From: JAXDAY01 sp034679345
GTDB taxonomy: Bacteria; Eisenbacteria; RBG-16-71-46; CAIMUX01; VGJL01
Assembly: GCA_034679345.1 (NCBI GenBank)
Contig: JAXDAY010000023.1
Location: 62,001 to 126,000 of the forward strand
DNA length: 64,000 bases
Reading direction: 5' to 3'
Every line of letters begins with the position of its first letter. Position 1 is the stretch's first letter. The position numbers and the translations under genes are program-made. The notes beneath the pieces are model-generated. The model saw only the letters and a list, made by a program, of their open reading frames with translations. It did no database searches and was not told where the DNA came from. Shown here in pieces: positions 40,527 through 48,850 of this stretch.

Positions 40527-41698
40527 CGCAGCCACTCCTGGGGATTCATCGCCTCCTGCCCGCGCCGGATCTCGAAATGGAGACACGTGCCCTTCACGGA
40601 GTCGGTGTCCCCCACATCGGCGATTCGCTGTCCTTCCGCGACCTGGGCGCCCTTCGGGACGAGGACGCGGGAGCAGTGCGCGTAGAGCGTGTAGTAGCCT
40701 CCCCCGTGATTGATGATCACGGTGCGACCGTAGCCGGGAAGCCAGTCGACGAACTCGGCGAGCCCTGGCGCCACCGCGGCGATCGCCGCCCCTGCGGGCG
40801 CCGAGATGTCGATCCCGTTGCTCGGCACCTTGGTCCCGAATCGCGGATGAAGCTCCACTCCAAAGCGCGTGACGACATCTCCCTGCGCCGGCCACGCCAT
40901 CCGCCCACGACGGTTCTCGAGTCCGGGGCCGGTGACCGGCGGCAACCCCCGCTTGCGCGCCTTCTCCCGCTCCTCCTCGAGCCGGCGGATCAGGTTTCGG
41001 ATCTGCGCCTCGGTCTTCGCCAGCTCCTTCTGCCGCGACTCGAACTGCCCCCGTTCCTTCCGCAGCTGGGCGATCTGGTCCCGCGCCCTCGCCGACTTCT
41101 GGTCGAGGGTGGCCTTCTCCCGGAGCTTCTCCTCCTGGAGAGCCTGCAGTCCCGTCCGGCGCGATTCGAGGAGCGCCGTCGCCACCGCGACCTCGCTTCG
41201 CTGTCGTTCGAGCCAGATCAGATCGGCGCGGTCCTTCTGGATCGCTCTGGCGAGAAACGCGCCCCGCGCGAACAGCTCCCCGAAGCTCCGCGACGAGAAG
41301 AGAAGCTCGGCCGCGTGGGGCCTGCGGCTGCGCTGGTAGAGCCGAAGCCGTTTGCGAAGGAGCTCCGCGGCGCGGTCGGCCTGAGTCGTCCTCTCGTCGA
41401 GCTGCGTCTGCCGCTGCGTGAGGTCATCGAGCAGCCGTCGCTCCTGCTCTTCCAGCTCGGAGAGATAGCGCGTCGTGAGATCTCGATCGCGGCGGATCCG
41501 TCCGTCGAGGTCCCCAAGGTCCTTCTCCTTCTTCCTCAGCTCCTCGATCTTCTTCCGGTTCTGCTCGATCTGCTCCTTCAGGCCGCGGAGCTCCTTCTGT
41601 TGCTGGAGCAGGGCGTCGTCGTCTCCGGCCACGACGTCGGTCGCAGGAACGAGCAGCAGGGCCGCCGCGAGGAGGATCGCGCTAGCTCGTGACCGCAT
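40523..41698 (-). CDS. EnvC-like murein hydrolase activator (degenerate LytM domain)
   Basis: The 391-residue product has a signal peptide (MRSRASAILLAAALLLVPATDVVAG), a long coiled coil (residues about 30-250, LKEQIEQNRKKIEELRKKEKDL), and a C-terminal LytM/M23 domain. The first zinc-ligand motif reads SNGIDISAPAGAAI, with Asn where active M23 enzymes have His, while LYAHCSR and CLHFEIRRG are kept. This fits EnvC, which activates amidases instead of cutting peptidoglycan itself. It lies just after ftsE-ftsX and overlaps ftsX by 17 nt, matching the known FtsEX-EnvC axis. The ATG at 41698 is chosen over a TTG five codons earlier. Confidence 0.9.
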   Translation of the reverse strand: MRSRASAILLAAALLLVPATDVVAGDDDALLQQQKELRGLKEQIEQNRKKIEELRKKEKDLGDLDGRIRRDRDLTTRYLSELEEQERRLLDDLTQRQTQLDERTTQADRAAELLRKRLRLYQRSRRPHAAELLFSSRSFGELFARGAFLARAIQKDRADLIWLERQRSEVAVATALLESRRTGLQALQEEKLREKATLDQKSARARDQIAQLRKERGQFESRQKELAKTEAQIRNLIRRLEEEREKARKRGLPPVTGPGLENRRGRMAWPAQGDVVTRFGVELHPRFGTKVPSNGIDISAPAGAAIAAVAPGLAEFVDWLPGYGRTVIINHGGGYYTLYAHCSRVLVPKGAQVAEGQRIADVGDTDSVKGTCLHFEIRRGQEAMNPQEWLR

Positions 41699-42575
41699 CG
41701 CTTCGCCTCTCAAGGTTGCGCAGCGCCGGCTCGATCGACGCGTAGCTCGCGATCAGGCCGAGGAGGCAGGCGCCGATCAGGAATGCGGCCGCCCACGCCG
41801 GCGGGAAGAATCGCAAACCGGGCATCAACTGGACGATCGCCAGACGAATGGCCGCCGCAAGGAGGAGCGCCAGCAGAGCCGCGGCGGCGGACTGGAAGGC
41901 GCCGAGCAGCAGATACGGGAAGCGTAGGAAGCTCGAGCTCGCGCCGACGATCCGCAGGATCTTGATCGTCTCGTGCCTCCGAAGGAATGCGAGCTTGATC
42001 GTGTTCCAGAGCACGAGAATGACGGCCAGCCCCGCGAGGATGGCGGCCCCCGCGGTGGCGAAGTAGAGGTCGCGCATTCCCCTCTCGAGCGCCCCGACCC
42101 AAGAACCTCCGTCGATGACCTCCTCCACGCCGTCGTATCCGCCGATTTCTCCCGCGATCTCCTGCAGCTTGCCCGGACGGGACGCGGCCTCCGGCTTCAG
42201 GCGCACATGGAAGGAGTGGGCGAGAGGATTCTCGCCGAGGACGCTCACGACGTCGACGCCCCCGAGGTCCTCCTGGATCTGGCGCAGCGACTCGTCCCTG
42301 GAGACGAAGACGACGGCCTCGACCTCTCCAAACGAACGGAAGATCTCGGCCAGCTCATCGATTCTTCCCGGTCCGATTCCATCGCTCAGGAAGACTTCGA
42401 TTCCCTTGCGCGATTCGAGATTCCTGGCGAGCCCCCGGATGTTGAGGCCGGCGAGGAGCACGATCGCGAGAAGGAAGAGAACCGCGGTCAATCCCGTCAG
42501 GCTCGCCAGAGCTCCGGCGGCATCGCGCGTCTGGATCTCCCATGCTTCCGAGAGAAAGAATCTCAAACGACTCAT
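41682..42575 (-). CDS. ftsX: Cell division ABC transporter permease FtsX
   Basis: The 297-residue product is a four-helix permease: an N-terminal helix (LASLTGLTAVLFLLAIVLLAGLNIRG), a large extracytoplasmic loop with NLESRKGIEVFLSDGIGPGRIDEL and ENPLAHSFHVRLKP, and three C-terminal helices, with IKLAFLRRHETIKILRIVGASSSFLRFPYLLLGAF in between. With FtsE it relays division signals to the EnvC-type activator encoded next. It overlaps ftsE by 4 nt (ATGA). Confidence 0.95.
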   Translation of the reverse strand: MSRLRFFLSEAWEIQTRDAAGALASLTGLTAVLFLLAIVLLAGLNIRGLARNLESRKGIEVFLSDGIGPGRIDELAEIFRSFGEVEAVVFVSRDESLRQIQEDLGGVDVVSVLGENPLAHSFHVRLKPEAASRPGKLQEIAGEIGGYDGVEEVIDGGSWVGALERGMRDLYFATAGAAILAGLAVILVLWNTIKLAFLRRHETIKILRIVGASSSFLRFPYLLLGAFQSAAAALLALLLAAAIRLAIVQLMPGLRFFPPAWAAAFLIGACLLGLIASYASIEPALRNLERRSDAVTS

Positions 42576-43264
42576 CGGCTCCTCGGTCTCAGGGGACGAG
42601 AATCGCGGCTCAAGCGTCCCTCGTTGAGAGTGACGGTGCGCGAGGCGAAGCGAGCGGCAAGCGACTCGTCGTGGGTGGCGACGATCACCGTCGCCCCAGC
42701 GGCGTTGACGCGCCGGAACAGGTCGAGGACGTCGTTGGCCGATGCGGCATCGAGATTTCCCGTGGGCTCATCGGCGAGCAGGACCCTCGGCTCATGCACG
42801 AGGGCGCGGCCGATGGCTGCGCGCTGCTGCTCTCCGCCCGAAATCTGATCCGGGAACTGGTTTCGCTTGTGATAGAGGCTCACCTGCGTGAGGATGCGAA
42901 GCACGATTCGCTGCAGGGTCGAGGCGTCGAGAACGCCGGTCATCCGGAGAACGTAGGCGATGTTCTCGAAGACGGTCTTCTCGCGGAGAAGCCGGAAGTC
43001 CTGGTAGACGACTCCGATCCTCCGACGCAGCCGGGGAAGCTCGCGCCCCTGGATCCGGCTCGAATCGAATTCGAGGATCCGCACACGCCCCTTCGTCGGC
43101 ATCTCCTCCATGGTGAGGAGCTTCAGGATCGAGGTCTTTCCCGCTCCACTCGGGCCGAGGAGGAACAGGAACTCGCCCGATTCGATCTCGAGGGACACAT
43201 CCTCGAGAGCGTACTCCCGAGCCGGTCCGGCGTAGCGCAACCAGACATGATCGAGGGAGATCAC
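42572..43264 (-). CDS. ftsE: Cell division ATP-binding protein FtsE
   Basis: The 230-residue ABC ATPase has ISLDHVWLRYAGPAREYALEDVSLEI, Walker A LGPSGAGKTSILKLL, the Q-loop VVYQDFRLL, signature QISGGEQQRAAIGRALV and Walker B VLLADEPTGNLDAASANDVLDLF, then VIVATHDESLAAR. The GTG at 43264 forms a GTGA overlap with the S4-protein stop; the frame upstream is antisense. The pair with ftsX is standard. Confidence 0.95.
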   Translation of the reverse strand: MISLDHVWLRYAGPAREYALEDVSLEIESGEFLFLLGPSGAGKTSILKLLTMEEMPTKGRVRILEFDSSRIQGRELPRLRRRIGVVYQDFRLLREKTVFENIAYVLRMTGVLDASTLQRIVLRILTQVSLYHKRNQFPDQISGGEQQRAAIGRALVHEPRVLLADEPTGNLDAASANDVLDLFRRVNAAGATVIVATHDESLAARFASRTVTLNEGRLSRDSRPLRPRSR

Positions 43265-43545
43265 TCGCTCACCCAGGGATCGTCGATCACCCGGCGGGAG
43301 AGCTCTCGATAGCACTCCCGGGCCGCGGACCGCGACATCGGGCCGGCCGGCACATCGACGATCTCCACCTCGACTTCGCTTCGACCGAGGGGATCCCGCC
43401 AGCGGATGCGGTCGCCGGGCCGCACGCTCTTGCTCGCGCGCGCGGGGGCGTCGTTCAGCCAGACGCGCCCCTCGTCGCAGGCGCGCCCGGCCTGGCTGCG
43501 GGTCTTCATGAGGCAGAGGGCGTGGAGCAGAAGATCGATCCTCAC
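43261..43545 (-). CDS. S4 RNA-binding domain protein (Hsp15-like)
   Basis: The 94-residue product is one S4 domain with a short tail: MRIDLLLHALCLMKTRSQAGRACDEGRVWLNDAPARASKSVRPGDRIRW. Hsp15/HslR binds stalled 50S subunits and shares this layout, but the small size allows other ribosome or tRNA binding roles. It sits between the SurA-like gene (28 nt) and ftsE (4-nt overlap). Confidence 0.85.
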   Translation of the reverse strand: MRIDLLLHALCLMKTRSQAGRACDEGRVWLNDAPARASKSVRPGDRIRWRDPLGRSEVEVEIVDVPAGPMSRSAARECYRELSRRVIDDPWVSE

Positions 43546-43573
43546 AGGTGTCCTTCGCGGGCCGCCGAAAACC

Positions 43574-44920
43574 CTACCGGAGAGGACGGATGTCGATGAA
43601 AGACTTCTTCCGCAACCCCCCGAGGTACTCCTCGAGCTTGGCCTGCTGTTCCTCGCGCTGAACCATCGCCTTCAGATCGTCCTTGATCTCGGCGAAGCTA
43701 TACTCGGTCTCCGCCTGCTCGCCGATCAGCTTGAAGAGGTGGAATCCGCCCTCCACCGCCGCGACGGGGCTCACCTCGCCTACACGAAGGTTCTCCACGG
43801 CCGCTCGCGTCTCGCCGAGGAAATTGTCGATGGCGAGCCAGCCGACATCGCCTCCCGCCTCGCGGCTCGCGGCGTCGTCCGAGTGAATGCGGACCGCTTC
43901 CTCGAATGTCATCTGCGCCGTGACGATGCGCTCCCGGATCCGCTCGATTTCGGCGCGAACGCGTGATTCGTCCGCGCGTGACGGCACGGCCCGTACGAGG
44001 ATGTGCCGGATCTGAGCCCATCGACCCTCCGGGTCGCGGTCCATCACCTGCACGATATGGAAGCCGAGGTTCGTCCTGACCGGTTGGCTGATCTCGCCGA
44101 CGGGCAGAGCGAAGGCGATCGCCTCGAAGCTCCGGTCTCCGAGATCGCCGGGGCCAAACCGACCAATGAGCCCCCCGGAGTCGCGACTGCGCTCATCGTC
44201 GGAGTAGCGCTTCGCCGCCTCCTCGAAGGCGAGGCCCCCGAGGATCTCGCCGCGGATCTGATCGGCCCGCTTCTTGTGGGTCATCTCGATGGTGGAGTCG
44301 GGAGTGACGCGGAAATAGAGGTCGAGGACGCGCAGCGCCCGTGGCTTCTTGCCCAGCTTCTCCCGGTTCTCGCGGAAGTACTTCTCGACCTGGGCGTCGG
44401 TCACCTGGACCTTGGCGAAGATCTCGCGCTCGACAAGCCTGCGGCGGATCATCTCGCCCTTCGCCTCCTGGCTGTAGCGAACCCGCAGGTCGGCCTCGGT
44501 GATCCCCTCACGCACGAGCTGGGCCGCGAATCCCTCCGCGCCGAGGCGCGCGCGGTCTCCCTGGATCGCCTCCTCGACCGCCTTGGTCACCTCCGCGTCA
44601 TCCACCTTGATCCCCTGGCTCTCAGCCTCGATGTTGAGCAGGTGCTCGCTCACGAGGTTATCGAGGATCTCCCGGCGGAGCTGATTGGCCTGGGAGGTGT
44701 CTGCGGGATCGACCTGGAACTGCGGAGCGAGCAACATGAATTGCTCCTCGACCTCCGAGCGAAGGATCGGCCGGTCCCCCACGACCGCGGCCACGCCTTC
44801 GATCGGCGCTCCGACGCGGGGTCCCGGGGCCGTGGTCGTTCCCTGCCCCCACACCGGATTCCCACCCACATAGACGACCAAGCCGGTCAGCAGGCTGACC
44901 GCCGTCCAAAAACGCCTCAT
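43574..44920 (-). CDS. SurA-like periplasmic peptidyl-prolyl isomerase
   Basis: The 448-residue product has a signal peptide (MRRFWTAVSLLTGLVVYVGGNPVWG), a SurA N-terminal helical domain (AVVGDRPILRSEVEEQF, NQLRREILDNLVSEHLLNIEAESQGI), and two parvulin domains. The first has ALRVLDLYFRV, FEEAAKRYSDDERSRDSGGLIGRFGPGDL and GEISQPVRTNLGFHIVQV. The second has WAQIRHILVRAVPS, FEEAVRIHSDDAASREAGGDVGWLAI and GEVSPVAAVEGGFHLFKL. SurA helps fold outer-membrane barrels. The ATG at 44920 has GGAG 8 nt upstream. It leads the ftsEX-holB-rsmA operon. Confidence 0.92.
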   Translation of the reverse strand: MRRFWTAVSLLTGLVVYVGGNPVWGQGTTTAPGPRVGAPIEGVAAVVGDRPILRSEVEEQFMLLAPQFQVDPADTSQANQLRREILDNLVSEHLLNIEAESQGIKVDDAEVTKAVEEAIQGDRARLGAEGFAAQLVREGITEADLRVRYSQEAKGEMIRRRLVEREIFAKVQVTDAQVEKYFRENREKLGKKPRALRVLDLYFRVTPDSTIEMTHKKRADQIRGEILGGLAFEEAAKRYSDDERSRDSGGLIGRFGPGDLGDRSFEAIAFALPVGEISQPVRTNLGFHIVQVMDRDPEGRWAQIRHILVRAVPSRADESRVRAEIERIRERIVTAQMTFEEAVRIHSDDAASREAGGDVGWLAIDNFLGETRAAVENLRVGEVSPVAAVEGGFHLFKLIGEQAETEYSFAEIKDDLKAMVQREEQQAKLEEYLGGLRKKSFIDIRPLR

Positions 44921-45223
44921 CCTGGAATCTCCTTGTCTCGGAATGATCGGGGTCGTTCCAGACCCATCGCCGACCCAGCCAATCGCGACGGTACGATAGC
45001 CCCCTTCTCGATCCGCGGGCAATACTTGCTTGGGCAGGGGAGGATGGCAGTTTGCCATTCCTTTGCATCGCGCACGATTCAAGGTCGCCGCGCGTGCATC
45101 TCGCAGTCGCTCCACTTCCCTGACGTCCAAGAACCCCTTCCGGGCCAAGATGTTTCGCGGATCCGCCGGCTGGCAGCCATCTTGCTGAGCCCCCGGGGGG
45201 TATTGGACCGGGAAGGAGGCGTC
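44921..45223. other. 303-bp divergent intergenic region with operator-like palindromes
   Basis: The region separates the minus-strand SurA operon from the plus-strand receiver/HD-GYP operon. It holds GGAATGA-N6-TCGTTCC (44940-44959, one G-T pair) and the perfect ATGGCA-GTT-TGCCAT (45044-45058). The first lies in the SurA leader and could form an mRNA hairpin. No clear -35/-10 pair is convincing. No small gene is seen. Confidence 0.5.
45044..45058. promoter_or_regulatory. Perfect palindrome ATGGCA-N3-TGCCAT
   Basis: A 6-bp perfect inverted repeat with a 3-nt spacer, central in the divergent region. The size fits a dimeric regulator site. Only symmetry is seen. Confidence 0.3.
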
Positions 45224-45622
45224 ATGCTTCCCGTGCGCATTCTCTTGGCCGGCGATCATCCGGAACGGTTGCTGGGCTGCCGCGATGGTCTGGAGGAGGC
45301 CGGCTACGAGGTTTCGCTCTGGCGCGGCATCGGTTCGGTCGCGTTCGGCCTCAAGCGCAGCGGAGCCGATCTGCTCATCGTCGAGCCGGCGGCCATCGGC
45401 GCGGGCCTCGCGGCGTTGAGGCATTCGATCGAGGCGATCCGGCGGCATCGCTCGCTGGCGGTGATGGTCCTGCTCCCCCGTTCGCTGGGGGGCCGGATCG
45501 CCGGGGAGGCGGCCGCGACGGCCGATCTCGGGGTCGTCCACGAACCCTATCCGACCGAGGAGATCCTCGCGCGTCTCGACGACTGGTACGAATCGGAGAA
45601 TCCGGCGCTGCTGGTGGGATGA
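45224..45622 (+). CDS. Receiver-like protein with Glu at the phospho-acceptor site
   Basis: The 132-residue product is one CheY-like fold: MLPVRILLAGDHPERLLGCRDGLEEAGYEVSLWRG, ADLLIVEPAAIGAG, LAVMVLLPRSLGGR, VVHEPYPTEEILARLDDWYE. The normal phospho-Asp is Glu (LLIVEP), and the usual Lys is not clear (VHEPYP), so it may be constitutive or act by protein contact. It precedes and overlaps the HD-GYP gene by 4 nt (ATGA). It probably signals to that protein. Confidence 0.75.
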   Translation: MLPVRILLAGDHPERLLGCRDGLEEAGYEVSLWRGIGSVAFGLKRSGADLLIVEPAAIGAGLAALRHSIEAIRRHRSLAVMVLLPRSLGGRIAGEAAATADLGVVHEPYPTEEILARLDDWYESENPALLVG

Positions 45623-47238
45623 AAGGCTTTGTGACGAAAGGGCTGCGGCAGGCGACCGCGGAGCCGCTCGAGGATCACCTGGCGCGGCTGCTTCAGTCAG
45701 CCGCCGAGCTCGTGGGCGTGCGAATCGAGATCTGGAACGGCCAGCCCGATGCCATTTACGCCCAGGAGCCCTGCCTGCGGTGCGACGAGTGCCGCCGGAA
45801 CAGCCCCGACCACTCCCGCGCCTGCAGGCAGAGGCGGGGCGACTCGCGCAGGGCGATCTTGGAAGACTCCGGCGCGACGCGCTGGCTCTGCCCGCACGGT
45901 TGCGAGGTGTCGATACTCCCCCTCCGCGCGGCCGCAGAGCCCGGAACGCGGATGGTCGCGGTCCGTCCTTCGGCGCATCCACTCGATCCATGCGGCAAAC
46001 CGACGGAGATTCGATTCCTCGCCCAGTTGGCCGAGCTCATGGCCGATCACCTCGTCGTCTGCCGGGAGCTGGGACAGGTCGAGCAGGAGCTGGCAAGCCG
46101 CCGGGCCGAGTTGCGTCTCTTCTACTCGGTATCCGGGAAGATCACGAACGGCGAGGACATGCGCGAGGCGATCCGCTTGATCCTGGAGCAGGCTCGCCGC
46201 GCCGTCGGCGCCGCGGCCGCCTTCGTCAGCATCCCGACCCGCCGGATGTTCGAGACCGCGGTGGGAGAGGAGGCGGGTTCACACCTGGGAATCCGCGCCC
46301 TCCACGATCTTGCGGTTGCGGTGGAAGCGCACCTCGGTGACGAGCGCCGGTGCGTCTATGCGGGAAGCGCCGGCGTGCTCGGGATCTCGGACGCGGCACT
46401 CGGACGATCTTCGCAAATCCTTGCGGTATCCCTCGGCAAGGATGGACGGAGCGTCGGAGTGCTGGGTCTGCTCCGTCTGATCCCGCTTGCGCACCCCAGG
46501 GTCGGAGATCTGCATCTGCTCGAGTCGCTTTCCGAGCGGATCGTGATGGCCACCGCGAACAGCGACATGGTGGATGACTTCAAGGAATTCCTGATGGCGA
46601 CAGTGAGGAGTCTCGTCTCGGCGATCGAGGCGAAGGATTCGTATACTTCAGGGCACTCCGCGCGCGTGAACTTGCTCTCCATGCTGATTGGAAAGAAGCT
46701 GGGGCTCGATGGCGAGGATCTCGAGATCCTGCGCTGGGCCTCGATCCTCCACGATGTCGGGAAGATCGGCATGCCCGAGAGCATTCTCAAGAAGCCGGGG
46801 CGGCTCACGCCCGATGAGTACGAGATCATGAAGACGCACCCGGAACGGGGGTACCAGGTCCTGAGCCCGATCCGGCAGCTCTCCGCGGCAAGCCAGGCGG
46901 TGCGCGCCCACCACGAGTGGTACGACGGCAACGGCTATCCGATGGGGCTCAAGGGAGAGGAGATTCCGCTGCGCGCCCGGATCATCGCCGTCGCCGACAC
47001 CTACGACGCCTTGACGAGCACGCGATCGTACCGCACGCGCCGCTCCCCCGACGCCGCATTCGAGGTGATCCGGGAGGCGAAGGGCACGCAACTCGATCCG
47101 AGAGTCGTCGAAGTGCTCGGAGATCTGATCCCGTTCATCCGCGAGCACGAAGTGATGCTCCGAGGAGGCCCCGTCGAGCCCGATCAGGAGGTAGAGGACG
47201 AGGCCACGGAGGCGATGGAGGCGCGCGAGGCCGCCTGA
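45619..47238 (+). CDS. HD-GYP phosphodiesterase with Cys-rich sensor and GAF-like domains
   Basis: The 539-residue product has an N-terminal Cys-rich domain (EPCLRCDECRRNSPDHSRACRQRR, ATRWLCPHGCEVSILPL) like PocR-type sensors, a GAF-like middle (LILEQARRAVGAAAAFVSI, LAVSLGKDGRSVGVLGLLRL), and a C-terminal HD-GYP domain: SYTSGHSARVNLLS, WASILHDVGKIGMPESILKKPGRLTPDEYEIMKTHPERGYQVL, VRAHHEWYDGNGYPMGLKGEEIPLRARIIAVADTYDALTSTRSYR. HD-GYP enzymes hydrolyse cyclic di-GMP or related dinucleotides. The sensed ligand is unknown. Confidence 0.92.
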   Translation: MKGFVTKGLRQATAEPLEDHLARLLQSAAELVGVRIEIWNGQPDAIYAQEPCLRCDECRRNSPDHSRACRQRRGDSRRAILEDSGATRWLCPHGCEVSILPLRAAAEPGTRMVAVRPSAHPLDPCGKPTEIRFLAQLAELMADHLVVCRELGQVEQELASRRAELRLFYSVSGKITNGEDMREAIRLILEQARRAVGAAAAFVSIPTRRMFETAVGEEAGSHLGIRALHDLAVAVEAHLGDERRCVYAGSAGVLGISDAALGRSSQILAVSLGKDGRSVGVLGLLRLIPLAHPRVGDLHLLESLSERIVMATANSDMVDDFKEFLMATVRSLVSAIEAKDSYTSGHSARVNLLSMLIGKKLGLDGEDLEILRWASILHDVGKIGMPESILKKPGRLTPDEYEIMKTHPERGYQVLSPIRQLSAASQAVRAHHEWYDGNGYPMGLKGEEIPLRARIIAVADTYDALTSTRSYRTRRSPDAAFEVIREAKGTQLDPRVVEVLGDLIPFIREHEVMLRGGPVEPDQEVEDEATEAMEAREAA

Positions 47239-47285
47239 TCCGACGACGTGCCGTCTGCTATCATCGCCCGCATGGAGGATTATCC

Positions 47286-47531
47286 GTGCGGGTTTCGTTT
47301 CGCCTCTGGTCGGTGATGCGTGTGGCGGCCGGGACGGCGCGCGTCGAGATCGAGATGCCCTCCGGGACGCCGGTCAGGGATGCGCTGGACATCCTCATCG
47401 ATCGTTACCCGGAGCTCTCGCGCCATCGCTCGAGCGCGCGCGTCGCCGTGGGAACGGATTATGTCGACGGGGACCGGCTGCTCGTGGACGGGGATGAGGT
47501 CTCGCTGATCCCGCCCGTTCAAGGCGGTTGA
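47286..47531 (+). CDS. moaD: Molybdopterin synthase small subunit (MoaD-like)
   Basis: The 81-residue ubiquitin-fold product starts MRVSFRLWSVMRVAAGTARVEIEMPSGTPVRDALDILIDRYPEL and ends in VDGDEVSLIPPVQGG, with the C-terminal Gly-Gly that carries the thiocarboxylate sulfur. The GTG at 47286 has GGAGG 7 nt upstream. It is one base from moaE, so the pair form one unit. Confidence 0.9.
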   Translation: MRVSFRLWSVMRVAAGTARVEIEMPSGTPVRDALDILIDRYPELSRHRSSARVAVGTDYVDGDRLLVDGDEVSLIPPVQGG

Positions 47532-47532
47532 C

Positions 47533-47922
47533 ATGGCGACGGTCCTCGTCCAGATCGTGCGCGGGGTGATCGAGGCGGACCGCCGGCTCGGGGCGCCCGG
47601 CGGCGACCGCGGCGCGGTCGTCGAGTTCCAGGGGGTCGTGCGGGGGCTCGAGGACGGCGCGCCGATCGACGGGCTCGAGTACGAGTGCCACGTCGAGATG
47701 GCCGAGGTCCAGCTCCGGAGGATCGCCGAGGAGACGGCGCGCTTCTTTGCGCTCGACTCCCTGCTCGTCCTGCACCGGATCGGATTCGTTCCGGTCGGCG
47801 AGACTTCCCTCTACGTGCGGGCCGAATCGGCTCACCGGCGCGCCGCGATCCAGGCGGTGGACGAAGTGATCGTGCGCTTGAAGCGAGACGTGCCGATCTG
47901 GAAGGCGGCATGCGGCACTTAG
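47533..47922 (+). CDS. moaE: Molybdopterin synthase large subunit
   Basis: The 129-residue catalytic subunit inserts sulfur from MoaD into precursor Z. It has GAVVEFQGVVRGLEDGAPIDGLEYECHVEMAEVQLRRIAEE, VLHRIGFVPVGETSLYVRAESAHRRAAIQAVDEVI and the C-terminal LKRDVPIWKAACGT with the KxxxPIWK motif. Other moa genes are not in the window. Confidence 0.95.
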   Translation: MATVLVQIVRGVIEADRRLGAPGGDRGAVVEFQGVVRGLEDGAPIDGLEYECHVEMAEVQLRRIAEETARFFALDSLLVLHRIGFVPVGETSLYVRAESAHRRAAIQAVDEVIVRLKRDVPIWKAACGT

Positions 47923-47992
47923 GTTGCGGCGCCGACGTTTGAGGAGATTGCGCTCAGGTCATGCATGGGCCCTATGCGACGCCTCCGGGCGG

Positions 47993-48772
47993 CTAGTCCT
48001 CCCCGACGAGGACGCGGCCCGCGGCCTCGGCCGCCCGCGCGCCGGCATCGGCCGCCTCGAGCCCACTCGAGCGCCACCACGCATAGACGGCGAGGAAGGT
48101 GTCCCCCAGCCCGATGGCCTCTTGCGGTGGGGCGTCGAGCCGAGCGGGGGGAATGACGATCTCCGGGGCCGCCTCGTCGAGTTGCACGACCGCCCCTCGG
48201 CTCCCCCGCGTGATCACGATCTCCTTGGCGCGGATGCCGCGTACCCGGGCGACCTCCTCGTCGTCTCCCGCGAGGATCCGGATCGGCGGAAGATCGCCCA
48301 GATCCGCGCGGCGCGCGAGGCGGATCGTTCCGTCGGACTCCACGATCCTCGCCATGCCTTGAACTCCGAGATCGATCGGCGCGGCGATCCGATGGAGCTT
48401 CTCGCGCAGGTCTTTCATCAGATCCGTCGGCAGGAGTGGCCCGAGGAGCACGAGGTCGGCATCGCCCGCCTCGATTCGCCCGGGATCGAAAGGGCCCCCG
48501 ATCGTCGTGCACTCGAGCGTTCGGAGATCCGGGTCTTGCGCATCGAGCGTGAGGCGAAAGCGCGTCGCACGCCGCGCGGGGTGGATCGTGACGTCGATGC
48601 CTGGGGGAAGCGCTTCGATCAGGTCCCGATCATCGTCTCCGAGCGGCGTGTGGAGCGTGACGCGCGCGCCCAGCTTCGCGAGCGCGCGGGCCATATAGAG
48701 GCCCGCCCCTCCGGTTCGTTCGATCCGACTCGCTCCCCGGATGATCTCGTCACGGCAGAGCGGGGCGATCAA
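47993..48772 (-). CDS. PfkB-family carbohydrate kinase
   Basis: The 259-residue product has the N-terminal glycine motif GGAGLYMARALAKLGARVTLHTPLGDDD and the C-terminal active-site motif IGLGDTFLAVYAWW (AGxGD-like with the catalytic Asp). It also has VLLGPLLPTDLMKDL and EIVITRGSRGAVVQLDE. Substrates in the family include sugars, nucleosides and cofactors; none can be chosen. The TTG at 48772 gives MIAPLCRDE; the ribosome site is weak, so the exact start is doubtful. It is divergent from the membrane glycosyltransferase. Confidence 0.82.
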   Translation of the reverse strand: MIAPLCRDEIIRGASRIERTGGAGLYMARALAKLGARVTLHTPLGDDDRDLIEALPPGIDVTIHPARRATRFRLTLDAQDPDLRTLECTTIGGPFDPGRIEAGDADLVLLGPLLPTDLMKDLREKLHRIAAPIDLGVQGMARIVESDGTIRLARRADLGDLPPIRILAGDDEEVARVRGIRAKEIVITRGSRGAVVQLDEAAPEIVIPPARLDAPPQEAIGLGDTFLAVYAWWRSSGLEAADAGARAAEAAGRVLVGED

Positions 48773-48850
48773 GACGGCTCTGCCTGATCGCGACGGGCGC
48801 GTGCTAGACTGCGCCGGTCGCGGCCTCGCGCCTGCCGCGAAAGGGATGGA

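Noticed and set aside
43574..45991. 805-codon minus-strand open frame starting far upstream of the SurA-like gene
   Set aside because: The extra N-terminal part is antisense to the receiver and HD-GYP genes. The signal peptide begins at 44920.
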